A stretch of 64,000 bases of DNA from Streptomyces sp. RerS4 (GTDB lineage Bacteria; Actinomycetota; Actinomycetes; Streptomycetales; Streptomycetaceae). Location: assembly GCF_023515955.1 (NCBI RefSeq), contig NZ_CP097322.1:7237483-7301482 (forward strand), read 5' to 3'. A model generated the notes under the pieces. It was not told where the DNA came from, searched no databases, and saw nothing but the letters and a program-made list of their open reading frames with translations. A program made the position numbers and the translations under genes. Below are positions 1 to 9,415 of the stretch, one piece after another (within the stretch, counting starts at the first letter, position 1; every line of letters starts with the position of its first letter).

Positions 1-796
1 GCCCCGGGTACCCGGCCAAGGTCGAGGTGAGTTCGGCGCGGATCAGCGGAAAAAGCCCGGGGAACGCTGCGACACCGCCGCCGATCACGATCCGCTGGGG
101 AGCGGTCGTGTAGATGATGTTGCGCAGCCCTGCGGCCAGGTAACCCGCCTCCATCCGCAGCGCCTCACGCAATGCGTCCCCGGTCAGTTCTTCGGCCGGG
201 GCACCCCAGCGAGCGCTCATCGCTTCGCCCCCCGCCAGGCCCTCCCAGCAGTCGCCGTGGAAGGGACAGGAGCCGGGAAAGGTGTCGCCCGCCAGCCGGG
301 GCACCGTGAGGTGGCCCATCTCGGTGTGGATCAGACCGTTGACCACGTTGCCGTTGATCACTGCACCGCCGCCGATCCCGGTACCGACGGTGAGGTAGAT
401 GTAGGTGTCCAATCCCCGCGCGGCACCCCAGCGGCCCTCGCCGAGAGCCGCACCGTTAACATCGGTGTTGATGCCCACCGGCACTCTGAGCTCGTCAGCG
501 AACGGACCGGCGACGTCGACCCCGGACCAGCCGGGTTTGGGGGTGGCAGCGAGATGACCGAATTTGGCATGCCCCCGACGCAGTTCGAGGGGGCCGAAGG
601 AGGCGATGCCTATCGCGTCCAGCCGCCCCGTCCTGGCGACCGTTTCCTGGAAGAAGGCAACGGCCCGAGCCAGAGTGGGGCCCGGTCGGCCGGTGGGGAT
701 GCGGGTTTCGGCCTCGATCTGATCGGGGGCCGAGCCGACCAGACAGACGAACTTAGACCCGCCGGACTCGATGGAGCCAAGCCGAGGTGCGCTCAT
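1..796 (-). CDS. ROK-family sugar kinase (fructokinase-like), C-terminus beyond window
   Basis: The frame read from an ATG at 796 runs off the left edge, so about 265 residues are visible. It starts with the phosphate-binding motif around GSIESGGSKF and carries the ROK signature block (TVGTGIGGGAVING), the HTEMGHL metal-binding histidine, and the zinc cluster CPFHGDCWEG. This combination is known from bacterial ROK fructokinases (Mak/GmuE type), which phosphorylate fructose with ATP in the cytoplasm. The ATG overlaps the TGA of the upstream dehydrogenase (ATGA at 793-796), so the two genes are translationally coupled and probably act in one sugar or polyol pathway. Substrate is inferred from family only. 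Confidence 0.85.
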   Translation of the reverse strand, partial: MSAPRLGSIESGGSKFVCLVGSAPDQIEAETRIPTGRPGPTLARAVAFFQETVARTGRLDAIGIASFGPLELRRGHAKFGHLAATPKPGWSGVDVAGPFADELRVPVGINTDVNGAALGEGRWGAARGLDTYIYLTVGTGIGGGAVINGNVVNGLIHTEMGHLTVPRLAGDTFPGSCPFHGDCWEGLAGGEAMSARWGAPAEELTGDALREALRMEAGYLAAGLRNIIYTTAPQRIVIGGGVAAFPGLFPLIRAELTSTLAGYPG

Positions 797-1932
797 GCGC
801 CCACCGGCCAGCCATCGGTGCCGACCGGGCCGGAGTGTGAACGGATGACGACCTTGAGCGCGTCGTAGCGCGCTGGCCGTCCGGTACCACTGTCCTCCCC
901 GCTGTCCCCGTCGTCCGTGGTGAGGCCACCGAGCGCGGTGAACGCCTCCGCGTACTTCTCGAGCGGGAACTCATGCGTCACGAGCTGCTCCAGGAGGGTG
1001 CTGGTCCCGCTGCCGGATCGCTGTGGGGCGCCGAGTTCGGCGGCCAGGTCCACGGCGACAGGAAAGACGTCGGCCCGGTAGTCCCCGGCGCCGATCAGAC
1101 GAATGCCCCGGTTGGTGAGCTGAAGCGGGCGCAGCGGCACGGAGTACGTGTCGTCGAAGCCCATCACCACTACCCGGCCGCCGTCGTCGATCAGTCGCAG
1201 TGCCGCGTCCAGTCCGGTGCCCGTGGTGTCGAAGACGACGGAGGGACGCTCGTCACCCCATGTCTTCGCCACGGCTTCGACCACGTCCGTTCCGCCCACG
1301 TCCACCACATGTGCGAAATGCTCGCGGGCCCGCTCCAGCCGGTAGGCGTCAGGTTCGACAAGGGTGACCCGGCGCGCCTGGCGGCCGGCGACCAGTGCGG
1401 TCAGCATGCCGATAGGGCCCGCGCCGAGTACCACCACGGTGTCGCCGCAGGTGACGGACGCGGCCTGGACGTTACTCAGGACGCAGGCGAGCGGTTCGAT
1501 CAGGACAGCGCTACGAAAGGGCAGGCCGGCGGGAACTCGTTCGACGAAACGTTCCGGCAGAGTCACGGCCTCCGCGTACGTGCCGTCCCGGTCGACACCG
1601 ACCTCGGTCCCCGCCTTGTGACGGCAGAAGTTGGTTGCTCCCCGTCGGCACGGTAAGCACCAGCCGCAGTACAACGTCGGGTTGACCACGATCCGGTCCC
1701 CGACTACGACCGAGCGCACCTGCGGCCCGGTCTCCCTCACAACTCCCACCGACTCATGTCCGAGTACGGTGCCGGGCCGGGCCGGGAATTGCCCGAGCAG
1801 GATCTTGCGGTCCGTCCCGCAGACTCCCGTGCCGACGATCTCCACCACGACGTCATCTTCGTGCGCAAGCTGTGCGGCCGGCCTGTTCTGCAGTTCGGCG
1901 GATCCTGGACCCAGATAGACGAGAGCGCGCAC
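793..1932 (-). CDS. Zinc-dependent medium-chain alcohol/polyol (or glucose) dehydrogenase
   Basis: A 379-residue MDR-superfamily protein. The catalytic-zinc region GTGVCGTDR and GHE lie at about residues 36-61, the structural-zinc cysteines in the lobe CGWCLPC...NFC at about 94-107, and the Rossmann motif GAGPIGM near residue 170. Such enzymes oxidise a sugar, polyol or alcohol with NAD(P)+ in the cytoplasm. The CGTDR and glutamate-rich EPLACVLSNV segments recall glucose/sorbitol dehydrogenases. It is the first gene of a two-gene operon with the sugar kinase (4-nt overlap). A stretch near residues 335-360 is rich in Gly, Asp and Ser and probably forms a loop. The exact substrate cannot be read from sequence. 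Confidence 0.85.
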   Translation of the reverse strand: MRALVYLGPGSAELQNRPAAQLAHEDDVVVEIVGTGVCGTDRKILLGQFPARPGTVLGHESVGVVRETGPQVRSVVVGDRIVVNPTLYCGWCLPCRRGATNFCRHKAGTEVGVDRDGTYAEAVTLPERFVERVPAGLPFRSAVLIEPLACVLSNVQAASVTCGDTVVVLGAGPIGMLTALVAGRQARRVTLVEPDAYRLERAREHFAHVVDVGGTDVVEAVAKTWGDERPSVVFDTTGTGLDAALRLIDDGGRVVVMGFDDTYSVPLRPLQLTNRGIRLIGAGDYRADVFPVAVDLAAELGAPQRSGSGTSTLLEQLVTHEFPLEKYAEAFTALGGLTTDDGDSGEDSGTGRPARYDALKVVIRSHSGPVGTDGWPVGA

Positions 1933-2434
1933 GAGACCTCCCCATCAGTGTTCGGAAGGGTGACGCTAACGCAGCCGAATCCGACCGGATAGGACGCCTA
2001 TGAGCCATTGCGTAGCTGTCGTCGGGGAAGAGCGGCGCCGCCTGAGGTGGCGTGCTGCGGGACCGGGGGCACGTCGCCAATAAGGTGCTATGGAACCAGC
2101 TGACTGGCCCAGACTTCTTGGCCTCAGCGACGAGAGCTGGGCCCCCAACACGCGGGACTCCGAACTGCCGTGCAGAAAGCCACAGCCGTACGGTGCGCCA
2201 CCGTCCCCAGCGACACCATCACCGAACTCTCCAAATTCGACTGGCTTAGTGACGAAGATTGCCGCTTCTGCTGCTCTTGGCGTCGAAGACCCCGCTGCCG
2301 TCGCCACCGAAGTCCTCTGGCCCCCTCTCACCATATGATTCGCGCCACGCGTTGTGAAACGAGACCGGGGCGCATAGCCGCGGCCCTGGACCGTTGATGC
2401 ATCCCGACAGTCTTGATTCCGACAGACAGCTTGC
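1933..2434. other. Intergenic stretch without a supported gene
   Basis: About 500 bases upstream of the dehydrogenase operon. Reading frames here are short, have no recognisable domain and lack convincing ribosome-binding sites. The right boundary abuts the decayed Nudix gene. The promoter of the dehydrogenase-kinase operon should lie just above 1932, but I see no clear sigma-factor box. Confidence 0.5.
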
Positions 2435-3585
2435 CTAATGAACGGCGAGGAAATGATGGGTGCCTCCGGCGTACGCGGAGTCGGGGTGCCGCAGGCCGAG
2501 CAGCACCTGGCCGTCGCGCTCCAGATAGAGGTGGATGCCGACGATGTGCGGAACGCTGGTGCTACCGGCCTTCGGCCCGAGGGCTTCAGGGCGGGAGGCC
2601 ACCGCCTTGCTGCGGGCCGAGTGCTCGGCGTGCTGGCGTACGAGGTCCAGGGTGGAGGGGCTCATCCGCAGGCGGGGCATGGTGTCGGGGTGGAACCAGG
2701 CGAGCATCACGCCCTCGGTGGGCGTTAGGCCTGCGGGGTCGCCGTTCCACCGGGTGGTGAAGATCTGGATCGGTACGGTCAGGCCGTCGGTGCCGGTGGC
2801 GAGCTCGACGGCGAAGGGCTCCAGGACGTCCGGCTCGAGTCCGGCTTCCTCGCGCAGTTCTCGGCGGATGGTGTCTTCGAGCGAGGTGTCGTCCGGCTCG
2901 TGGCCTCCGCCGAGCAGGGACCAGGCGCCCGGTTCCCAGATGCCGGGCAGGTCATCGCGCAGGTGGAGCAGGTAGCGGCCGTGCCCATCGTGGATCAACG
3001 CCGAGGCGTTGACCGGCTCGATCCGGCCGTCGAGCCCGGAGGCACAGAGCTTCGCCCGCAGTGGCAGGGCCGTGACCTCGTCGAAGGCCAGCCACTCGGC
3101 CGCCGAGACCTCCTCCGGCTGCACTGTGACCTCGACATCCCTGTCCACCAGCTGGAAGACGAAGCGGAAATCCCAGTGCTGGTGCGCGCCTTCGCCCTTG
3201 ACCGGGTTGGCGTCAATGCGAAGACGTCGATGTCGATGGGCAGGCTCCCGTAGGCGGCGGTGGCGCACAGGGCGCCGGGCGGGATGCCGGCCTCCTCGTG
3301 GACCTCGCGCAGCGCCGCTTCCAGCAGCGAGCGATCACCTGCCTCAACGTGCCCGCCTGGTGCCAGCAGCAGTCCGAAGACGTTGTGCTGGACGTGCAGG
3401 ACACGGCGGTCGTGGTCGACGACGACCGCGCTGCACGTGATGTGCCCCGGCATGGTCGAGCGGCTCGTGGGCTCGGCGTCTTCGTCCAGCAGCCGCAACA
3501 GAGGTGCCAGCAGCGGCGCTTCAGCCGGGTGCCGTTCGAGGTAGGCGGTGACGAGATCGTGGATGTGCGAGCGGGTGGGCGGCAA
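2435..3585 (-). pseudogene. Multi-Nudix protein, frameshifted and truncated
   Basis: Reading leftward from a TTG at about 3585, the first Nudix domain is clear (HITCSAVVVD, Nudix box GGHVEAGDR...REVHEEAG). After SLPIDIDV the frame is lost near 3219-3223, and the expected continuation (RIDANPVKGEGAHQHWDF, then VSAAEWLAFDEV) resumes in another frame, consistent with loss of one base. A second Nudix domain follows (box GGGHEPDD...RRELREEAGLE). A third begins (HIVGIHLYLERDGQVLLGL) but stops after about 40 residues, before its Nudix box. Nudix enzymes hydrolyse nucleoside-diphosphate-linked compounds. Both visible boxes deviate at the first conserved glutamate. The gene is probably inactive unless the frameshift is a sequencing error. 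Confidence 0.7.
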
Positions 3586-3634
3586 GAGGGCCTCACAGTT
3601 CGGAGAGAAGGCGGAGGGAAGGAGGCGGCGACGC

Positions 3635-3965
3635 TCACGGGTGCGGGTCCGCTCCGGCCGCATCGGGGGGCGGACGGTCACGGCACACGAGGGCGGAGTC
3701 GCCGGAGGGCGGAGCGGTCACCGGCATCGCGGTCAGGCGGCTGACCGGGGAGCGCCACAACACGGCCACCGGCAAGACCAGCACCACCGTCCCGACGACC
3801 AGCGCGGTACGCGCCCCGTACGTGGTGGCCACAGTGCCGCCGGCCAGGGCCGCGAACGGCTTGCTCCCGGAGACCAGCCAGGTCGAGGTCTGCTGTGCCC
3901 GCGCCTGCAGCTGCGGCGGGCAGATCTGCTGGCGCAGGGTTTTCTCCGCGATCCCTGTGTCTCAT
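3635..3965 (-). pseudogene. MFS transporter, C-terminal fragment
   Basis: The minus strand reads TLRQQICPPQLQARAQQTS followed by WLVSGSKPFAALAGG, a transmembrane helix (ARTALVVGTVVLVLPVAVLW) and a short tail. The RQ..P..L..RA pattern between late helices is typical of DHA-type (MFS_3) major facilitator exporters. Only the last two or three helices remain. Homology ends abruptly near 3960, so the rest of the gene has been lost. No function is expected. Confidence 0.6.
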
Positions 3966-4080
3966 GAGACGGTTAGCCCCCTACAGATCGCTTGTCAGTG
4001 CGGTCTTGAGGATGCCTCGGCAGCGCTTGCTCTGATGGACGTTGAGACAGGCCGTACCCAAAAGTGGGCGACTGCCGGAT

Positions 4081-4523
4081 TCACTCGTACGGCGCAGAAC
4101 ATGGCGCTGGCGGTTCGCGTCGATTTGCCTCGAGTCCGGGCAGCAGCTGGTCGAGCGCCGGTGACCTGTTCCGCCGCGCCTGAGCCTCGCGCCTCACCGC
4201 GACGGGTACAGCCACTCCACAGAGCAGCAGGGCAGCGGTGTCCGCGACGATGGCCAGATCGGCCAGCAGCGTGCGGCGGTTACGAGGGTCGTTGCCGTCG
4301 CGGACCGCCTGCACGAGCTGCTCGACCGTCTCGCGTACGGACGGATTGAGGCCTGCCGGACCGGCTGGCCTTGGTTGGGCCCCGGCCGGTCCACCAGGTT
4401 CGCCCGGCCCGGCTCCCGCAGGGTTGCCTGACTGCAGCGCCCACCGGCCCCGGGCGGGGTCACCACACGAGCTCCGATGAGGCGTGTACGTCTCGCACCC
4501 TCCAATGAGTCCAGCTCGACCAT
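4081..4523 (-). pseudogene. Hypothetical protein, probably frameshifted
   Basis: An ATG at 4523 begins MVELDSLEGARRTRLIGAR, which looks like natural coding sequence, but this frame then becomes Ser/Arg-rich. From about 4450 another frame carries the plausible continuation (NPSVRETVEQLVQAVRDGND, then LLADLAIVADTAALLL). A one- or two-base indel near 4450 is the simplest reading. I do not recognise the family. The neighbours are a dead MFS gene and an ion transporter. Confidence 0.35.
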
Positions 4524-4783
4524 CTGCCGTCGCGCGAGGTCCCATCAGCCGCACGCCCGACGGCGGTGCGGCCAAAAGGTGGGTGTCAACCCCGATGCAC
4601 GGGGCGGGTGGGGCGGGTGATGGTGAGGTTGAGGAGCATCCCTGATGCCTCTCTCGGCGCGGGGCCATAGTGGCGCACGCCGCTGGGCAACGTGGGTGTT
4701 CGTGGCCACGACACGAACGGAGTCCGCGCCGATGACCCGCTTGTGTCCCTGCGCATACGGACGGCAGCCCGCTTCGGTCCGCT

Positions 4784-6092
4784 GTGACCTCGGCGTGGTG
4801 CCGCCGTGAGCGTGGCGACGCGGTCTTCGCTGCTGTCTATGTGTTGATCGCGACCGAGCGGGTCCATCGGGTGGCTGCGGCGCTCGGAGGCGCGGTGGTC
4901 ATGCTGCTGCTCGGGGCGACCAGCCCCGAGCACGCGTTCTTCTCCAAGCGCGCCGGGATCGACTGGGACGTCATATTCCTGCTGCTCGGCATGATGCTGA
5001 TCGTCGCGGTCCTCAAGCGGACCGGCATCTTCGAGTACGTGGCGATCTGGGCGGTGAAGAGGGCCCGCGGGCGGCCGTATCGGTTGATGGTCCTGCTGAT
5101 CCTTGCGACCGCGTTCCTGTCCGCGTGGCTGGACAACGTCACCACCGTCCTGCTGATTGCACCCGTGACGATCGTGGTGTGCCAGCGGCTCGGCCTGCCA
5201 GCTGTGCCGTACCTGATCGCGGAGGTGATGGCCTGCAACATAGGCGGCGCCGCCACCTTGATCGGTGACCCGCCCAACATCATGATCGGCTCGCGGGCCG
5301 GGCTGTCCTTCAACGACTTCCTGCTCCACATGGCACCGATCGCGACGCTGCTGGTCGTCGTGTTCGCCGTGATGGCCCGGTGGATGTTCCGTTCCGCCTT
5401 CGTGTACGACGCCAAGCGGGCGGCGCGGGTGATGGAGATGCGCGAGCGGGATGCGATCAAGGACGGGCGGCTGCTGGCCGTCAGTGGCGTAGTCGTCGTG
5501 ATCGTGATGATCTGCTTCGTGCTGCACACCACGCTGCACCTTGAGCCCTCGGTGGTGGCCATCAGTGGGGGTCTGGTGCTTCTGGCCGTGTCCCGGCTCA
5601 ACGCCAGGAAAAGTGGCCGGCGATGTGGAGTGGGAGACGCTGGCGTTCTTCACCGGCCTGTTCGTCATGGTCGGCGCAATGGTGGAGACCGGGATCATCA
5701 CCGACCTCGGGCAGGCCGCTGCCCGGGCGACCGAGGGGCAGTTGTTCGGGGCATCGATGGCGCTGCTGTTCGGTTCGGTGGTGCCCTCGGCCGTGATCGA
5801 CAACATTCCTTTCGTCGCCTCCGTGAGCCCGGTCGTCTCCGAGATCGTCACAGCCTCCGGCGGCCTCGAGGAGGCCGCGGTGCTGTGGTGGTCCTTCGCG
5901 CTCGGAGCCGACCTGGCGGGTAACGCCACGATCATCGCCTCCTCCGCCAACGTCGTCGTGGTCGGCATCGCTGATCGCGCGGGCCATCACATCTCGTTCT
6001 GGCAGTTCAGCCGGTACGGGCTGATCGTCACCGCTGTCACCACTGCTATCGCCGGCCTGTACGTGTGGCTGCGCTGCTTTGCGCTCGCCTGA
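4784..6092 (+). pseudogene. ArsB/NhaD-type ion transporter, interrupted by a +1 frameshift
   Basis: The protein has the multi-helix pattern of the ion-transporter superfamily: AALGGAVVMLLLG, then WDVIFLLLGMMLIVAVLKRTG, the signature WLDNVTTVLLIAPVTI and IGGAATLIGDPPNIMIG, and after the break ETLAFFTGLFVMVGAMVETG and SAVIDNIPFVASVSP. Members exchange protons or sodium, or export arsenite or carboxylates, across the membrane. The frame breaks at the AAAA run 5609-5612. Removing one A restores ...LNARKVAGDVEWETLAFF. Start GTG 4784 is tentative. The break may be a true mutation, slippage on the A run, or a sequencing error. It heads a cluster of cation-transport genes. Confidence 0.75.
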
Positions 6093-6122
6093 CCCCGAGC
6101 CCACGCTGAGGAGGTGGGGACC

Positions 6123-6404
6123 GTGTCCGAATCCGACGACGAGAAGATCGCTCATCTCGAAGCCATGCTCTGGCACGACGATCCGCGTTTCGCCCGCGGT
6201 CTGGGCAAGGGCCGCCCCCGGCGACCCCGGGAGTACCGGCGGGGCCGCGCCTGGCTCGCTTTGGCGATCGCGCTTGCCGCTGTGGTTGTGGGTGTGGTCT
6301 TGCCCCAGGGGCTGCTGCTCGCGGCGGGCCTGGTCATGACCGCGATGGCGGTGAACCTCTTCGGGGCGGCCCGCGGGCGCCGTATCCGGCCGCCCAGGTC
6401 ATGA
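6123..6404 (+). CDS. DUF3040 small membrane protein
   Basis: A 93-residue protein with a polar N-terminus (SESDDEKIAHLEAMLWHDDP, ending DDPRFARG), a basic stretch and two hydrophobic helices (AWLALAIALAAVVVGVVL and LLLAAGLVMTAMAVNLF), ending in a short basic tail. This is the layout of actinobacterial DUF3040 proteins, whose function is unknown. GTG 6123 is chosen because GAGGAGG at 6108-6114 sits eight bases upstream. It lies between two ion transporters and may be cotranscribed with them. Confidence 0.75.
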   Translation: MSESDDEKIAHLEAMLWHDDPRFARGLGKGRPRRPREYRRGRAWLALAIALAAVVVGVVLPQGLLLAAGLVMTAMAVNLFGAARGRRIRPPRS

Positions 6405-6435
6405 GTCGGCTCGGGCCCGTAGGCGAGGAGTGACG

Positions 6436-7961
6436 GTGACGCTGCAGCAGCTCTACTTGGTCCTGCTGGTCGGCGGCACCGTGCTCATGGCCAGTATCGC
6501 CGCCGCCCGCGCCGCCCACCGGATCGGGCTGCCCAGCCTGCTGTTCTTCCTCACTGTCGGAGTCCTCGCCGGTGAGGACGTCATCGGCATCGAGTTCGAC
6601 GACGCGCAGCTCGCGCAGTCCCTGGGCACCGCCGGCCTGGCGATCATTCTCGTCGAAGGCGGCCTGACCACCCAGTGGTCGGATGTGCGGCGGCTGCCGG
6701 CACCGGCCGGAGTCCTGGCCACCGCCGGCGTCGCCGTCTCGGTCGCCGTCACCGGCGCCGGAGCGCACTTCCTCCTGGGCATGGACTGGCACCTGGCGCT
6801 CCTGCTCGGCGCGATCGTCTCCTCCACCGACGCCGCCGCCGTCTTCGCCGTACTGCGCTCCCTGCCGCTGCCCCAGAGGGTCACCGGGCTGCTGGAAGCG
6901 GAGTCCGGATTCAATGACGCCCCGACGATCATCCTGGTGTTGGTGTTCTCCACCGCGGCCGCCGACCTGCCCGAGCCCGCGTACATCGCCGGGAACGTGA
7001 TCTACCAGCTGGTGGTCGGTGGTGTGCTGGGTCTGCTGATCGGCCGGATCGGGGTCGCCGCTCTGCGGCACATCGCCCTGCCGGCCACCGGCCTGTATCC
7101 GCTGGCCACCGTTGGCTTCGGCATCATCGCCTTCGCTGCGGGCGGCGCCGCGAACGCCAGCGGCATCATCGCCGCCTACCTGGCCGGCCTGGTCCTGGGC
7201 AACTCCAGCCTCCCGCACCGGGCCGCGACCCGCTCGTTTGCCGAGGGCACCGGTTGGCTCGCCCAGATCGGCCTGTTCGTCATGCTCGGCCTGCTCGTCG
7301 ACCCCAGCGAACTCTCCTCCGCGGTCCTGCCCGCCCTCGCCGTCGGCCTGGTCCTGCTGCTCGTCGCCCGGCCGGTGTCGGTTGCCGCTTGCCTGGCCTT
7401 CTTCCGGACCCCGGGGCGGGAGCAGGCGTTCATCTCCTGGGCCGGTCTGCGTGGCGCCGTCCCCATCGTGCTGGCGACCTTCCCCATCGTCGCGGCCGTC
7501 GACGGCGCCCGGCACTTGCTCAACATCGTCTTCGTCCTCGTCGTGGTGTTCACCCTGGTCCAGGGCCCCAGCCTGCCCGCCGTGGCCCGCCGACTGGGGC
7601 TGACCCGCCCCGGTGCGCTGCGCGAGATCCAGGTCGAGGCCGCGCCTCTGGACATCCTGGACGCCGACCTGCTCACCGTCGCCATCCCGCCCGGGTCACG
7701 GCTCCACGGCGTCACCGTCGCCGAGCTCCGCCTACCGCCCCCCACGGTGATCACCCTCATCGTCCGCGACGGCATCACCCTCGTGCCCCGCTCGGAGACC
7801 GTCCTGCGAACCGCGGCGATGAGCTGCTCCTGGTCACCACACCCAGAGTGCGGGAAGCCGCGGAACAACGCCTGCGTGCCATCGGACGGCGCGGCAAACT
7901 CGCCCGCTGGCTCGGCGAGCACGGACACCTCGAACCACCGCCCCCGAGCGGCGGGCGCTGA
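6436..7961 (+). pseudogene. NhaP-type K+(Na+)/H+ antiporter with RCK_C tail, frameshifted near the C-terminus
   Basis: About 13 hydrophobic segments with CPA1 hallmarks: LPSLLFFLTVGVLAGEDVIG, IILVEGGLTT, GAIVSSTDAAAVFAVLRSLP, ESGFNDAPTIILVL and SWAGLRGAVPIVLATFP. The ND pair and the GLRGAVP segment line the ion path in this family. After residue 400 comes an RCK_C/TrkA-C regulatory domain (LDILDADLLTVAIPPGSRL). The frame shifts near 7813-7822. The natural ending (GDELLLVTTPRVREAAEQRL) continues in another frame to a stop at 7961. GTG 6436 has GAGGAG at 6425-6430, and GTG 6430 is an alternative. If the shift is real, only the tail of the regulatory domain is lost. Confidence 0.75.
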
Positions 7962-7965
7962 GCAG

Positions 7966-8109
7966 TCAGCGCCTGCGGCGGCGGGCGGCGATGCGGCAGG
8001 CCAGATACACGATGCTCACCGGCCACAACACGATCAACACGGTCAGGGCCACCGCACTAGAGACGGGGTGCCGTGCCGTATCAGCCTGCCAGGCCGGGCT
8101 GCGCAACAT
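7966..8109 (-). CDS. Small single-pass membrane protein (47 aa)
   Basis: From ATG 8109 the minus strand encodes a short polar N-terminus, one hydrophobic segment (AVALTVLIVLWPVSIVYLAC) and a basic end RIAARRRRR. It starts about 50 bases after the CPA2 antiporter ends and is read in the same direction. No strong ribosome-binding site is seen, and the family is not recognised. It could be a small subunit or simply a hydrophobic chance frame. Confidence 0.4.
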   Translation of the reverse strand: MLRSPAWQADTARHPVSSAVALTVLIVLWPVSIVYLACRIAARRRRR

Positions 8110-8161
8110 GAGGCGGGGGAGGTGACGGGCGAAGCCGATGGCGCCGCCCAGTCGTCCTCGC

Positions 8162-9415
8162 TCACGCGCGGCCGGCCGGGTCCTGGTCCGGTACGGCCAC
8201 GGGCGACTTCGCCGAGGAGGGCAGGGGAACCGGTCCCGGCCCGTCAGGGCTGCGGCGCTTGCTGATCCAGGCGGCCACGGGTTCGGTGTAGCGGGCGGTC
8301 AGAGGCCCGATCACGACCAGGATCAGGACGTACGCGGTGGCCAGCGGCCCCAGCGCCGGTTCGATGCCTGCGGTGACGGCGAGACCGGCGATGACGATGG
8401 AGAACTCGCCGCGGGCGACCAGGGTTCCGCCGGCGCGCCAGCGTCCCTTGACGCCCACGCCGGCGCGTTTGGCGGCCCAGTAGCCGGTGGCGATCTTCGT
8501 CAGAGCGGTGACGACAGCCAGCGCGAGTGCGGGCAGCAGCACGGGCGGGATGCTCGCCGGGTCGGTGTGCAGGCCGAAGAAGACGAAGAACACCGCGGCG
8601 AACAGGTCCCGCAGCGGGCTCAGCAGCGTGTGGGTGCCCTCGGCCACCTCACCGGACAGGGCAATGCCGACCAAAAACGCGCCGACGGCGGCCGAGACCT
8701 GGAGCTGCTGCGCGACGCCCGCCACCAACAGAGTCAGGCCGAGGACCACGAGAAGCAGCTTCTCGGGATCGTCGCTGGAGACGAAGCGGGAGATCAGCCG
8801 TCCGTAGCGGACGGCGACGAACAGCACGGCCCCGGCGACCCCGAGCGCGATGGCCAGGGTGGCGCTGCCGGCCGCCAGGCTCACTCCTGCCAGCAGGGCG
8901 GTGATGATGGGCAGGTAGACGGCCATGGCAAGGTCTTCGAGGACCAGGACGCTGAGGATGACCGGCGTCTCGCGGTTGCCGAGGCGGCCCAGGTCGCCCA
9001 TGACCTTGGCGATGACGCCGGAGGAGGAAATCCAGGTCACTCCGGCCAGCACGACTGCGGCGACCGGGCCCCAGCCCATCAGCAGCGCGGCCAGCGCGCC
9101 GGGCACGGCGTTCAGGGCGAAGTCGACCAGACCCGCGGGGTACTGCGTCTTGAGGTTGGAGACGAGGTCGCTCGCGGTGTACTCCAGCCCGAGCATCAGC
9201 AGCAGGAGGATGACGCCGATCTCGGCGCCGATCGCGACGAACTCCTCACTGGCGGGCAGGGGAAGCAGGCCGCCCTCACCGAAGGCGACACCGGCCAGCA
9301 GGTACAGGGGTATGGGCGAGAACTTGAGCCTGCCCGCGACCCGGCCGAGCAGTCCAAGACCGAGGATGATCGCGCCGAATTCGATCAGGAACAATGCGGA
9401 GTGCACAGGCTTCAC
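8162..9415 (-). CDS. CPA2-family cation:proton antiporter (KhtU/KefB-like membrane subunit)
   Basis: 417 residues with about 12 transmembrane segments. Family marks are LLGRVAGRLKFSPIPLYLLA near the N-terminus, the paired GVILLLLMLGLEY helix, WISSSGVIAKVMGDLGRLGN followed by VLSVLVLEDLAMAVYLPI, and AGGTLVARGEFSIVIAGLAV. CPA2 proteins exchange K+ (or Na+) for H+. The protein ends soon after the last helix and lacks a C-terminal RCK domain. That role is supplied by the separate TrkA-C protein immediately upstream, whose stop overlaps this GTG start at 9412-9415. The pair matches the KhtTU arrangement known in Bacillus. Confidence 0.88.
   Translation of the reverse strand: MKPVHSALFLIEFGAIILGLGLLGRVAGRLKFSPIPLYLLAGVAFGEGGLLPLPASEEFVAIGAEIGVILLLLMLGLEYTASDLVSNLKTQYPAGLVDFALNAVPGALAALLMGWGPVAAVVLAGVTWISSSGVIAKVMGDLGRLGNRETPVILSVLVLEDLAMAVYLPIITALLAGVSLAAGSATLAIALGVAGAVLFVAVRYGRLISRFVSSDDPEKLLLVVLGLTLLVAGVAQQLQVSAAVGAFLVGIALSGEVAEGTHTLLSPLRDLFAAVFFVFFGLHTDPASIPPVLLPALALAVVTALTKIATGYWAAKRAGVGVKGRWRAGGTLVARGEFSIVIAGLAVTAGIEPALGPLATAYVLILVVIGPLTARYTEPVAAWISKRRSPDGPGPVPLPSSAKSPVAVPDQDPAGRA

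Noticed and set aside
257..868. Long plus-strand frame opposite the sugar kinase
   Set aside because: It is the antisense shadow of a ROK kinase with clear motifs; composition and lack of domains do not support a gene.
4586..5968. 460-codon minus-strand frame across the ArsB/NhaD gene
   Set aside because: Low-complexity His/Asp-rich product antisense to a conserved transporter; its being open through the frameshift is an effect of GC codon bias.
6334..7515. 393-codon minus-strand frame opposite the NhaP antiporter
   Set aside because: Gly/Gln/Asp-rich shadow of a conserved membrane protein; no domain or ribosome-binding site.
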